Below, piece by piece: positions 26,004 through 34,802 of a DNA stretch of 64,000 nucleotides. The stretch comes from Litoreibacter ascidiaceicola. GTDB taxonomy: Bacteria; Pseudomonadota; Alphaproteobacteria; Rhodobacterales; Rhodobacteraceae. Positions within the stretch are counted from its first letter, which is position 1. Each line of letters begins with the position of its first letter. Made by a program: the position numbers and the translations under genes. Location of the stretch: assembly GCF_900129235.1 (NCBI RefSeq), contig NZ_FQUV01000009.1, positions 56,961-120,960 on the forward strand, in the 5' to 3' direction. The notes under the pieces were generated by a model. The model was not told where the DNA came from. It saw only the letters and a list, made by a program, of their open reading frames with translations, and did not search any database.

Positions 26004-26174
26004 ATGCAATATGACCACAACGGCGCAGACATAAACAATGGCTCGATCAGTCTCAATAGTGCTGTGGGCATGGGACCTGGGGTCATGATCTGGACAAGAA
26101 GCCGCGCACTGAAAAATCTGATTTTTCTTGGGGTTTGCCATTGCTTCACCCCACACTTTGGGTTCGGCACTTGA
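26004..26174 (+). pseudogene. Decayed copy of the start of the APC permease gene
   Basis: A 56-codon frame begins MQYDHNGADINNGSISLNSAVGMGPGVMI (given in two parts: MQYDHNGADINNGS, then ISLNSAVGMGPGVMI). Its first 29 codons align with the first 31 of the permease at 28243 (SISLFGAVGMGTGVMIGAG), also at the nucleotide level, for example GCTGTGGGCATGGG in both. After that the reading is unrelated (WTRSRALKN) and runs into the kinase gene. It sits 15 bases after the ATPase stop, where an intact permease gene would be expected. Confidence 0.65.
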
Positions 26175-28246
26175 CGCGGTTTTCGAAGGTTCGGCGATTG
26201 AGCGTGATTTTGTGGACCTTGCGCCGTGAAGTGCGGGCATTGCGTCGATACAACTTGCAGTCCCGTGGCGAAACCGACCCGACTCGGTTTGTTGAGGCCC
26301 TAATCGAGCTCGGCCCTACATTCGTCAAACTGGGCCAGATTCTCAGCACTCGGCCCGATATTCTGCCTGAAGAATACGTCGCTGCGCTGGAACGACTGCA
26401 AGAACGGGCTCCAGTGGTTCCACTGGACGTCATCAAGGCAACCATCAAAACCGAACTTGGTGGCAAACTGGCTGATCACTTTGAGACATTCGAGTGCGAC
26501 CCAGTCGCTTCAGCGTCGTTGGCACAAGTGCATCGGGCCACTTTGAAAGACGGCACCGTAGTCGCGGTCAAGGTTCAACGACCTGATATGGATGCATTGA
26601 TCTCACGGGATATGGCGGCGCTAAGCTTCGGCATTACGATTTTAGCCAAAATTGTGCCCCGCAAGCTGCGTCGATCAAACCTGTCAGATTTTTTTGCTGA
26701 GTTCCGACGATACACCCTGAACGAGTTGGATTTCGCTGCCGAAGCCCAAACGATAGAAAGGTTTCGTCTGAATTTCGTCGGTCACGATACCGTAACAATC
26801 CCCAACACCTACCAAAAACTGACCACACGGCGCGTTTTGACGATGGATTGGGTTGAAGGGCTGCACCTCGGCGATGCGGCTGCGATATTGACCGATGAAA
26901 AGAAAGACAAGTTGGTGAGCGGTCTGGTCAATATGCTGCTCAAGATGTTCGTGTCCGATGGCTTGTTCCATGCAGACCTGCACCCTGGCAACATCGTGTT
27001 TCATTCTGACGGGCGACTGACGCTGCTTGATTTTGGTATGTACGGCCAATTGGAGCCACGTCAACAAGACCGCTTCATTCTGTATTGGATGGCCGTTGTT
27101 CAAGGACAGACGCGCCGCGCCTTCCATCATTTTCGCGCTCAAACAGATGCATTACCTGACGCAGACGAGGCCGCTTTCTTCGGCCAGTTCGCGAAACTGG
27201 CAGAGGAATTTTATACCTCTCCCCTACGCGAAACGAGCCTTGCAAAGATATACTTAGAGATGATGCAGGCCGGGTATCAAACTGGGTTTGTTTTTCCCGC
27301 AAGTCTGATGTTGCATGCAAAGGCGCTGACGACAGCGGAAGCCTTGTTGTTCGAACTGGCACCCGATGCGCGATTTGAACAGCTTTCGCGGCCATACATC
27401 GCTCGGGAATTTGCAGCGCGCGTGGCTTCCCCCAACAGATTGGCCAAACGCGCGTCACAAATTTTGCCCGAGCTTCTGCTACTTGGCGAACTGCCGCCGC
27501 AAACCGCTATGGATGAGGACTGGGATTGGTCCACGACCAAGGCGCTGGCAAATGACCTTGCATCACAAATCGGGCTGACAAATGTTGACGGGGGGCGAAC
27601 TATGCTACGCGATTTGGTGGAGCATCATGCGCTGCCAATTCTACAGGCCACCAAACCCGCCTTAAATGTGCCAGATATTCTGAAAGCGACATGGCGTCGT
27701 TATGATGAATTGGAGCGCAATCTACGCATAGCAGAAACGACGGGTGCGATGATCACAACCCATCTCGCCGCGCTCACTCTGGCGATTTACGAAAGCTTGG
27801 TCGCACAGGGTCAGAGCCCCGAAGAGGCGCACGGTCTCGTGTATCAAATTGGCTGGTCGATCTACGAGCCCATGTCAGAACTGCCACTTATGCTGGCCAA
27901 GACACTGTCCGCTGATCCAACCAAACAGATGCGTATAGCGACTAACGTCTTCCGAAAATTCCCGTTTGGTGACCCGGCGTATGGATGGCGAGACATCGAC
28001 ACCGACCCGAATACCGTAGGTTTTGACTGCACAAAGTGCCCAGTTGCATCGTTCTTCAAACAACATGACGCCAGCGGTCTGTGCGTGAAGACTTGGTGCG
28101 CATTGGACTACCCGCTGGCGCAAAAATGGGGCGGAAAACTGGAGCGGACGGGCACCATCGCAATGGGCGATGACCACTGTGATTTTCGCTGGAATATGGA
28201 TCCGGCCCGACCAAGTCAGCAAAACAATACAAAGGCCGAAACATGA
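26135..28246 (+). CDS. UbiB/ABC1-family atypical kinase fused to an ATC-hydrolase-like domain
   Basis: 703 residues from a TTG start; a GTG at 26203 is an alternative. Residues about 50-430 form a UbiB kinase-like domain: KLGQILSTRPDILP near 68, VAVKVQRPD near 145, HADLHPGN near 283, LDFGMYG near 303. The last about 150 residues (CTKCPVASFF near 631, DDHCDFRW near 680) match L-2-amino-thiazoline-4-carboxylic acid hydrolase-like proteins. UbiB proteins act in ubiquinone or lipid handling. I know of no standard role for this fusion. The permease ATG overlaps its stop (ATGA). Confidence 0.8.
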   Translation: MPLLHPTLWVRHLTRFSKVRRLSVILWTLRREVRALRRYNLQSRGETDPTRFVEALIELGPTFVKLGQILSTRPDILPEEYVAALERLQERAPVVPLDVIKATIKTELGGKLADHFETFECDPVASASLAQVHRATLKDGTVVAVKVQRPDMDALISRDMAALSFGITILAKIVPRKLRRSNLSDFFAEFRRYTLNELDFAAEAQTIERFRLNFVGHDTVTIPNTYQKLTTRRVLTMDWVEGLHLGDAAAILTDEKKDKLVSGLVNMLLKMFVSDGLFHADLHPGNIVFHSDGRLTLLDFGMYGQLEPRQQDRFILYWMAVVQGQTRRAFHHFRAQTDALPDADEAAFFGQFAKLAEEFYTSPLRETSLAKIYLEMMQAGYQTGFVFPASLMLHAKALTTAEALLFELAPDARFEQLSRPYIAREFAARVASPNRLAKRASQILPELLLLGELPPQTAMDEDWDWSTTKALANDLASQIGLTNVDGGRTMLRDLVEHHALPILQATKPALNVPDILKATWRRYDELERNLRIAETTGAMITTHLAALTLAIYESLVAQGQSPEEAHGLVYQIGWSIYEPMSELPLMLAKTLSADPTKQMRIATNVFRKFPFGDPAYGWRDIDTDPNTVGFDCTKCPVASFFKQHDASGLCVKTWCALDYPLAQKWGGKLERTGTIAMGDDHCDFRWNMDPARPSQQNNTKAET

Positions 28247-29568
28247 CACACTCTCATGGCGATGAGGATCCCAACAAAGACTCGATCAGCCTCTTTGGCG
28301 CTGTGGGCATGGGCACCGGGGTAATGATTGGGGCGGGAATTTTCGCGCTGACCGGGCAGATCGCTCAATTAGCGGGTCCCTACTTTGCCCTGTCCTTTGT
28401 ATTGGGTGCGATCATCACATCTTTTAGTGCCTACAGCTACATCAAGATGTCCAATGCATGGCCATCCTCAGGCGGGATCGCGATGATCCTGCAAAAGGCA
28501 TATGGGCCCGGCGCGATTGCAGCCGCTGCCTCACTTTTAATGGCGCTCTCGATGGTCATCTCTGAAAGTCTCGTTGCACGAACATTTGCGACATATGTCT
28601 TGCGTCCGTTCGATATTGCAGGGGGCCCATTGGTTCCGATCCTGGCGGTCGGAGTGATCCTGTTTGCATTTCTTGTGAACATATCAGGCAACAGGTCCGT
28701 TGGCCTTCTGTCGATCATCATGGCGGTGATAAAGATCGGCGGCATCGCATTATTCGGCATCGTGGCTCTCTGGTCCGGTGGGTTCAGTCTTCCAGAGGCC
28801 AGCGGCAATGTCAGCGGATTTAGTACAACGGGCTTTGTGGCGTCTGTGGCTCTTTCGATCCTCGCGTTCAAGGGCTTTACTACAATTACAAACAGCGGCG
28901 GCGAGATCACCGATCCACACCGAAATGTTGGTCGAACCATCATGATCTCTATTGCGATCTGCATTATGATTTACCTGCTGGTAGCTCTAGCGGTTGGTTC
29001 CAACCTGACGATTGATGAGATTGTTGAATCAAAAGACTATTCGCTCGCCGAAGCGGCTGAACCGGCCTTCGGTCAGGCAGGTTTTTATTTCACTGTCGTA
29101 CTTGCGGCCGTCGCAACTGCATCAGGTGTTTTGGCAAGTGTCTTTGCCGTCTCACGTATGCTGGCGATGCTGACCGAAATGAAAATGATCCCTCACAGTC
29201 ATTTTGGCATGTCAGGCCCAATTCGCAGCCATACGTTGGTTTACACTGTGGTCCTTGCATCAACGCTGGCCGTCTTTTTCGACCTGAGCCGTATCGCTTC
29301 CCTTGGCGCATTTTTCTATCTGATTATGGATATGCTGGTGCATTGGGGAGTGTTTCGGCACCTGCGCAAAGAAATCGGCGCAAGCGGAGCGATATTGCTG
29401 TGCGCCCTGGGATTTGACGCGATTGTTCTGATAGCGTTCGCAACGATGAAACTGAGATCTGATCCCATGATCGTGCTTTATGCAGTCATCGCCATCACAG
29501 CTGTCTTCGCTTATGAGCGGATATATCTGTCGCATTGGGCCGCCCCAGAGGACGATGGCGGGGACTAG
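28243..29568 (+). CDS. APC-superfamily amino acid/amine permease
   Basis: 441 residues with about 12 hydrophobic helices. The first helix carries GTGVMIGAGIFALTGQ, the substrate-binding signature of APC transporters, preceded by a short His- and Asp-containing cytoplasmic tail (MTHSHGDEDPN). SNSGGEITDPHRNVGR near residue 218 is the usual loop. Its start overlaps the kinase stop, so the two are co-translated. A decayed copy of its 5' end is at 26004. Substrate unknown. Confidence 0.85.
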   Translation: MTHSHGDEDPNKDSISLFGAVGMGTGVMIGAGIFALTGQIAQLAGPYFALSFVLGAIITSFSAYSYIKMSNAWPSSGGIAMILQKAYGPGAIAAAASLLMALSMVISESLVARTFATYVLRPFDIAGGPLVPILAVGVILFAFLVNISGNRSVGLLSIIMAVIKIGGIALFGIVALWSGGFSLPEASGNVSGFSTTGFVASVALSILAFKGFTTITNSGGEITDPHRNVGRTIMISIAICIMIYLLVALAVGSNLTIDEIVESKDYSLAEAAEPAFGQAGFYFTVVLAAVATASGVLASVFAVSRMLAMLTEMKMIPHSHFGMSGPIRSHTLVYTVVLASTLAVFFDLSRIASLGAFFYLIMDMLVHWGVFRHLRKEIGASGAILLCALGFDAIVLIAFATMKLRSDPMIVLYAVIAITAVFAYERIYLSHWAAPEDDGGD

Positions 29569-29704
29569 CGGCACGCATCTTTTATAGTAGGGCTTATTGA
29601 TGTCCTGAGTGGAAGTATACTATATGCGGGCTTTCGCGAATCGAGATCAGATTTAGACTACAACATCGGCGCCCCTCCAGCTTCTGTAGTCAGATGCACT
29701 TTCC

Positions 29705-30664
29705 TCATTCGGAGGGTCCGGGGTTCTTTCTTTCAGCTGAAAACAGCTCGCATATTTTAGTCATTACACTCTCGCGAATTTCTGGTGGTTCCAACAATAA
29801 GTTGTGTTTGGCATCCTGAATGATCTCAATCCTACCGCCGGGCCAGCGAGCCATGCGTTCGCGTACAGCAGGGACACTGATGAGTTCATCATGGTCTGGG
29901 CAGAAGGTGATACATGGCAGTTCAGGAGACGGCATTTTGGATAAACTACGTGTTTCGGTGAGTGTTTGATAGAGCCAACCCATGCTGGGTCCGCCTGTAT
30001 GCAGATCAGGAGCCTTCTGAGCTTGATTGACCATGTATTGATACATGTCGGGGTCATTGGTTCGCCTGTTGTCTGGAAAACCAACGCTGAGGATATAGCT
30101 CTCGCCGGAGTGACCGGGAGCATAGGTCTGGCCCTTCCCTACCATCTGGGCAGTCCACGACACAGGCCATGCGGCCAAACGCTGAACAGGCGAAAGCTCA
30201 ATGTCCCACATCGGGGCGCAAAACGCGCAGGCAGCCACTGGTAGCCCGTCGATCAGAGCGCGTAAGCCAATGCAGGCTCCCATTGAATTCCCTACCAAAT
30301 ACCAGGGTTTCGGCAGATCCAGTTCATGTGCCGCTTTGATCATAGCCGCGACGTCTTTGTGATAGTCGGAAAACCGATTCACATGTCCAGTTATCGGATC
30401 TTCAGCTACGCGATCAGAAAGCCCATGCCCTCGCCAATCAATCACGAAGGATGAGTATCCAAATTTTTCGAAATCTGCTACCGTACGACCAAACGTCTCT
30501 ACGAATTCGGTCCTGCCTGGAAACACCAAAATGGAACCCTTCTCGGGGTTTTCTGCTTTCCATATCGCCACACGGAGCCGCAATCCATCTTCCGTATAAA
30601 TCCAGTGGGCCCTGCCGTTTGCTGGCGCATCTGCAATCTCAGAATAAAAAGGAGCCCTTTCCAT
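29705..30664 (-). CDS. Alpha/beta hydrolase (lysophospholipase/monoacylglycerol lipase-like)
   Basis: 319 residues, no signal peptide, so cytoplasmic. Nucleophile elbow GNSMGA near residue 129, oxyanion region VFPGRTEFVE near 50, catalytic Asp region CPDHDELI near 254 and His in DAKHNLLLE near 285. Similar to PldB-type lysophospholipases. Natural substrate not deducible. It stands alone between the permease (convergent) and the large membrane protein. Confidence 0.8.
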   Translation of the reverse strand: MERAPFYSEIADAPANGRAHWIYTEDGLRLRVAIWKAENPEKGSILVFPGRTEFVETFGRTVADFEKFGYSSFVIDWRGHGLSDRVAEDPITGHVNRFSDYHKDVAAMIKAAHELDLPKPWYLVGNSMGACIGLRALIDGLPVAACAFCAPMWDIELSPVQRLAAWPVSWTAQMVGKGQTYAPGHSGESYILSVGFPDNRRTNDPDMYQYMVNQAQKAPDLHTGGPSMGWLYQTLTETRSLSKMPSPELPCITFCPDHDELISVPAVRERMARWPGGRIEIIQDAKHNLLLEPPEIRESVMTKICELFSAERKNPGPSE

Positions 30665-30721
30665 AATTCTAGTTTCCTTCGAGTTTCGTCACGTTGATTA
30701 CCGTTGTTTTTTGTACAGCGC

Positions 30722-32347
30722 CTAAATCCGAATAATGAGACTGTATGTCGCCACCAGGACACTGACAGCAAGAAGGATGGAAAAGCCCGTAAATTGGCCA
30801 ATCAGAATAAAATTCACAACGAGCAACCCTACAACAACGGTCATCTTCAACCAAGAAACCCTCGACGCGCTCAACAGGCTTTTGAACAACTGAGTATCAC
30901 CTGAAGCTGACGCTTCGTTGAATGCCGAGACCTGCTCCAAGGCACGGTAGGTCTGAGCCAAGCAGATCAAGAAAATGAAGCAAGTAATAAACAGAACAAA
31001 AAAACTAGTCATGTACGCCGAAGGACCTCGAGTAAGCCAGCCCCACTCTTCGTGGCGCAAACCCATGGCAGTGAGCGCATCGCTAGTCATCCAAACTAAG
31101 ATATTCTCCGCGTCTGATATCAAATATACGGCGTTCAACTTGATGGATGTGGCTGAGAACAGGCCTAGTATTGTGCAGCGGAATACAAATCCCAATACTC
31201 GACCTCCAACCGCGAAGACTTTCCGTCGATCTTCGTCACGAATCTCAAGCCGTTGTTCGCTGCACGCCTGGCAAAAATCGTTAACGACTATGAAGAGAAA
31301 CAGGAGGCCGGTAAAATAGCACCAATAGGCGAAAGCCGAGTAGAGGTTTGCCAGCCCCGACAAAACTATCGCTTCAGTGATCGAAACGACGTCTGGACGG
31401 ACGACCGCCACGAGAATCCAGTCCACCATAGAATCGCCAATAGTCCCGCGGCTCAGAGGGCGTAGATATACTCCGGCCCATTGAACTAAGAACACGATCA
31501 CAAAACAAACGCATAAGATCGCCCAGAAAGGAAAAGCATAAGTCTCGAGCTTTTTTGTCCAGCTAGCGTCTTCGGTCGTTCTTGGATTTCCCAGAATAAT
31601 CAACAAACGCTGTTCCTTCTTCCAGAAGTTTAGCAGCCCTCCGACAGCGATTGTGAACAGCGGGATAAAGACCATACGATCAACAGTCCAACTCGGCGCC
31701 CACAAAAACCCAACTTGCTTTTCCTGATCCGTTACCAAACTGTAAGTAATGCTGTGAACGCCAGCAATATAGACCAAGAACCATAGCAAACCGCCACATG
31801 CCCAGATTGCGATCGGTAAATTCAGCGAATCTGTTTCTGAGAACAGAGCTTCCGATCTCGCTGCCAAAGATCGAGATCGTTTTCGCGGTCCGGGTTCATT
31901 CTCAAGTCTGATGGCCTTCGCAACGGGTCCAATACTGGTAGCTGCAGACGCTCTGAGTTCTTCGGCAGCCCTACGTTCCGCTTCCTTCCGTTCGCGCCTG
32001 TTAGTCGCTAATTTTGACTGAGCCGCTGCAAGCTCAATCTGCCATTGGCTCGTTGCAACCGGATCATCACACCCAAAAATCCTTGCCAGCCACCTTAGAT
32101 TGTCCGGGCTCACGCCCCTGTCGTTATCCTGAAACCAAAGCTGTACGGTTCGAAGCTCTATTCCTGATCCGTTTTCATCGATCTGAGAAATTGCGTCGGC
32201 GAGAAGCTCCGCCGTCCAGGGACTCGGGGAAAACCCATCCTTTTCCATAGGTCGACCAGCACCTGCTGCAGAAAGCCTATTGAACAAGGTCTTGAAATCA
32301 AGACCATTGTGTGTCGGGGCAACAAAAAATTTATCGTTTTTGATCAT
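30722..32347 (-). CDS. Large membrane protein with an N-terminal helix-turn-helix-like region
   Basis: 541 residues. The N-terminal 120 residues are soluble and contain TVQLWFQDNDRGVSPDNLRWLARIFG, which looks like a helix-turn-helix of the Xre/Cro kind, followed by a charged coil (RRERKEAERRAAEELRA). From residue 175 to the end there are about 9-10 hydrophobic helices. Proteins of this build occur in Rhodobacteraceae next to conjugation genes, where I recall the database name RcgA, though I am unsure of that. Function unknown; a membrane-bound regulator is one idea. Confidence 0.65.
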   Translation of the reverse strand: MIKNDKFFVAPTHNGLDFKTLFNRLSAAGAGRPMEKDGFSPSPWTAELLADAISQIDENGSGIELRTVQLWFQDNDRGVSPDNLRWLARIFGCDDPVATSQWQIELAAAQSKLATNRRERKEAERRAAEELRASAATSIGPVAKAIRLENEPGPRKRSRSLAARSEALFSETDSLNLPIAIWACGGLLWFLVYIAGVHSITYSLVTDQEKQVGFLWAPSWTVDRMVFIPLFTIAVGGLLNFWKKEQRLLIILGNPRTTEDASWTKKLETYAFPFWAILCVCFVIVFLVQWAGVYLRPLSRGTIGDSMVDWILVAVVRPDVVSITEAIVLSGLANLYSAFAYWCYFTGLLFLFIVVNDFCQACSEQRLEIRDEDRRKVFAVGGRVLGFVFRCTILGLFSATSIKLNAVYLISDAENILVWMTSDALTAMGLRHEEWGWLTRGPSAYMTSFFVLFITCFIFLICLAQTYRALEQVSAFNEASASGDTQLFKSLLSASRVSWLKMTVVVGLLVVNFILIGQFTGFSILLAVSVLVATYSLIIRI

Positions 32348-32490
32348 GTGTTTGAAAGAAATAATTTCGTTCTGTTTCGTAATTTTTCGTTTGATTGCGT
32401 GACTGTTTTGCCATCGGAGTATGATCTAAAAGCGTATTCTTTTCCGATTTAGACATTTTTCTTTAACAACGATATCTTAAGGAAATTCTC

Positions 32491-32664
32491 ATGCCTGAAC
32501 TCTTGGAACATCGTTTCGATCACAGGCTCGAAGCACGGTTTGTAAGTTTCATCTTAGACCGGAAATCGCACGAAATCGTTGGCTGGCTATTCGAATGGAA
32601 TACAGGCGAGCAAATGCCGATGTGGAAGGACGAAGTGCACGAAGACGTCGTGTTTAGGTCGTAA
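32491..32664 (+). CDS. Small protein of 57 residues divergent from the membrane protein
   Basis: An ATG frame of 57 codons preceded by AAGGAAATTCTC, a reasonable ribosome-binding site. It is rich in charged and aromatic residues (EIVGWLFEWNTGEQMPMW). No family recognised. It diverges from the large membrane protein gene across a 143-base AT-rich gap that could hold both promoters. Confidence 0.5.
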   Translation: MPELLEHRFDHRLEARFVSFILDRKSHEIVGWLFEWNTGEQMPMWKDEVHEDVVFRS

Positions 32665-32752
32665 GCCTCATTCTCTATAGCTATCCACATCATCGATACT
32701 TCCAAAGTACGCAGTGATGTTATCAATAGCAATTAGTCTGATCATTCACTCC

Positions 32753-33034
32753 TTACTGGTCAATAGTCTCGATAAATTTGCTATACTCCTTGCTGATCTC
32801 ACGCGCTTCGTCGAACACGCGTGCTCTTTCTCCATCCAAACACTGGAAATACCGCAGAATGCCTCGGAAGTAGTTCTCAAAATCCTGTCGGATCAGATCA
32901 GCATATTCGACAGCCACCACAGGGTCGCTCGGAACAAAGGGCCGCTCTGGTGCGAGACAGGTGGCGCTGCTTGCTGAACTTCCAACCACAGCGCTCAATA
33001 GTATAACTTGCGGGATCAAATGCAGCATCTTCAT
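32753..33034 (-). CDS. Small secreted protein of unknown function
   Basis: About 93 residues from the ATG at 33034; an ATG at 33028 is equally good. A signal peptide (MLHLIPQVILLSAVVGSSAS) precedes a mostly helical acidic domain with two Cys (ATCLAPE and YFQCLDGE), perhaps a disulfide. Small proteins like this are common beside virB loci in this family. Divergent from the conjugation operon. Confidence 0.55.
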   Translation of the reverse strand: MKMLHLIPQVILLSAVVGSSASSATCLAPERPFVPSDPVVAVEYADLIRQDFENYFRGILRYFQCLDGERARVFDEAREISKEYSKFIETIDQ

Positions 33035-33165
33035 CTTGGGGCAAGAATCCTCTATGTTCCGCAGCACGGCAAAACCGTCGGGCTGATCTGCCCGAGGACA
33101 AATACTACATCAGAATCGCAATATTATATCTTGCGCTTCATTAATATACTTTCGTATGTTCGTGG

Positions 33166-33180
33166 TGTCCATGGTGGACA
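33166..33180. promoter_or_regulatory. Short palindrome before the virB operon
   Basis: TGTCCA-TGG-TGGACA is a perfect 6+3+6 inverted repeat 43 bases ahead of the ATG at 33224. Possible operator for the transfer operon; no regulator can be assigned. Confidence 0.3.
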
Positions 33181-33223
33181 TGGCGATCATGCGTCTCGAG
33201 ATGAGAGAAGTGTGATCGCGGTT

Positions 33224-33577
33224 ATGAACTGGGAAGTAGAAGTACCGAATGTGGTCACAGAGGCTAGATTCCGCGAACTCGTGGAAAGCGGTTATAGCGC
33301 CGAAATCTTGTGCCAGGAATCTGCGCACAAGAAGGGTCCGAGCTATTACGGTATCTGGATCATGCGCGCTGTCAGTGATGACGGCGTGGAAAAGACCTTG
33401 GTTACGGCCCGGACCCGCACAACCCACAACGACATCAAAATCCGCGAATTCAAGACCATCACTGGCGTCGTGTCCTTCTTGGTTGGCATCGGCTTCACGC
33501 ATGCAGATGTCCCGCTCGAAGAGGGGCAGCGAACCACGCATAGGCTCATTGAACCCGTCAAAGGCAGCAGCGACTAG
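33224..33577 (+). CDS. Small conserved plasmid protein, paralog of the one at 61847
   Basis: 117 residues from the ATG at 33224. Core pattern KGPSYYGIWIMRAVSDDG and TGVVSFLVGIGF is shared with the protein at 61847-62185 over about 95 residues with conserved TARTR and REFKT blocks. No transmembrane region of full length and no known domain. It is the first gene of the virB operon; the transglycosylase gene starts inside its end. Role unknown, perhaps transfer control. Confidence 0.65.
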   Translation: MNWEVEVPNVVTEARFRELVESGYSAEILCQESAHKKGPSYYGIWIMRAVSDDGVEKTLVTARTRTTHNDIKIREFKTITGVVSFLVGIGFTHADVPLEEGQRTTHRLIEPVKGSSD

Positions 33578-34241
33578 CGTTCTCTTCGTTTGGCTGCTTG
33601 CACCACCTGCGGCAGCCCAAATGGTTTTGGTCATGGAGAGCGACGGCTCGCTGACGGCTACGCAATCCCAAAACAGCTTTGCTCGGAACTACAATGACGG
33701 CGTAGGCCAAGGCTCGGCAGCCGATGCACTCGCCATACTTGACGAAATTGACGTTGTCGCAGCACCAGAGGAAATCCGCATCGCCGCCATCGCGCCGCGT
33801 ACTCCCCTGCCCCGAGCAGACATTCTTTCGGCGATTGAGGCCACGGCGCTACGATATGGCAGCCACCCCGGGCTGCGCCGTGCGGAGCTTTCAGTTTCAA
33901 ACTGGCTCACCCTCTTCCGCGCCAACATAGAAATCGAAAGCGCCTATCGGCAGAGCGCGGTTTCCAGCGCTGGCGCACTTGGTCTTGGACAGCTGATGCC
34001 CGCAACCGCGCGCGACCTCGGTGTTGATCCGCGCGATCCCCTCCAGAACCTCGATGGTTCAGCCCGCTATCTTGCGATGATGCTTGAGCTCTTTGGCGAT
34101 CCGAGCCTTGCTTTGGCAGCCTACAACGCCGGTCCCGATGCCGTGCGCCAATATGGCGGAATACCCCCTTACCGAGAAACCCAAAATCATGTGGCCCGCG
34201 TCATGGCGGTGATCGCTCGACTAGAAGGAACAAACCCATGA
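33549..34241 (+). CDS. virB1: VirB1-like lytic transglycosylase
   Basis: About 230 residues if the TTG at 33549 is used, which gives a signal peptide ending APPAAA-Q; the first ATG (33621) would lose it. SLT domain: catalytic Glu in NIEIESAYRQSAV, then GALGLGQLMPATARDLG and YNAGPDAVRQYGG. It cuts peptidoglycan so that the secretion channel can pass. It overlaps the gene before it by 29 bases and the virB2 ATG by four. Confidence 0.85.
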   Translation: MNPSKAAATSVLFVWLLAPPAAAQMVLVMESDGSLTATQSQNSFARNYNDGVGQGSAADALAILDEIDVVAAPEEIRIAAIAPRTPLPRADILSAIEATALRYGSHPGLRRAELSVSNWLTLFRANIEIESAYRQSAVSSAGALGLGQLMPATARDLGVDPRDPLQNLDGSARYLAMMLELFGDPSLALAAYNAGPDAVRQYGGIPPYRETQNHVARVMAVIARLEGTNP

Positions 34242-34531
34242 GACATTTTACATCCCTGTTCACGGCATCATTGGCGTTGTTTTTGATGGTCGCGGGACCT
34301 GCACTTGCGCAAAGCATCGACCTCTCTCCGATCCAAAGCCTGCTACAGGGCATCGTTGACGCTCTGACCGGCCCGCTTGGCGTCGTCATCGCCACACTCG
34401 CGGTTCTCGGTGTCTTTCTGAGCTGGTTCTTCAACATCATCGATCTGCGCCAAGCGCTCTGGGTGCTCGTCGGCATCGCCGGTGTTGCGGCAGCCCCTAC
34501 CATCGTCGCTGCAGTTTTCGCTGGTGGCTGA
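34238..34531 (+). CDS. virB2: VirB2 major pilin
   Basis: 97 residues: signal peptide ending ALA-QS, then two long hydrophobic helices, the size and layout of VirB2/TrbC pilin subunits. ATGA overlap with virB1. It forms the conjugative pilus. Confidence 0.85.
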   Translation: MRHFTSLFTASLALFLMVAGPALAQSIDLSPIQSLLQGIVDALTGPLGVVIATLAVLGVFLSWFFNIIDLRQALWVLVGIAGVAAAPTIVAAVFAGG

Positions 34532-34802
34532 GCGCTCTCCCCTCTTCCTCGGCCTCGTGCGCCCGCCCAAGCTTTTGGGCCTGCCCATCATGTATGCGAT
34601 GGTCTGGCTCTTTGGCTCGGTGCTGTTGTTCGTCTGGGTTCAGCACATCGTGATCCTCGGGGTTGCGATCGTGCTCTATCCAGTGCTGTGGAAAGCAGCA
34701 GATTGGGATCCGCGCTTCATCGACGTGATGATGACGGCCTTGCAAGAAACGCCTCCCACTCGAAACAGGCAAGTTCATGGCGGCGACAGCTATGCACCTT
34801 GA
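34524..34802 (+). CDS. virB3: VirB3 inner-membrane protein
   Basis: 92 residues from a GTG at 34524 that overlaps the virB2 stop by 8 bases. RPPKLLGLPIMYAMVW followed by a hydrophobic hairpin is the VirB3 signature. It helps place VirB4 and the pilin at the membrane. It ends inside the virB4 start. Confidence 0.85.
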   Translation: MAERSPLFLGLVRPPKLLGLPIMYAMVWLFGSVLLFVWVQHIVILGVAIVLYPVLWKAADWDPRFIDVMMTALQETPPTRNRQVHGGDSYAP

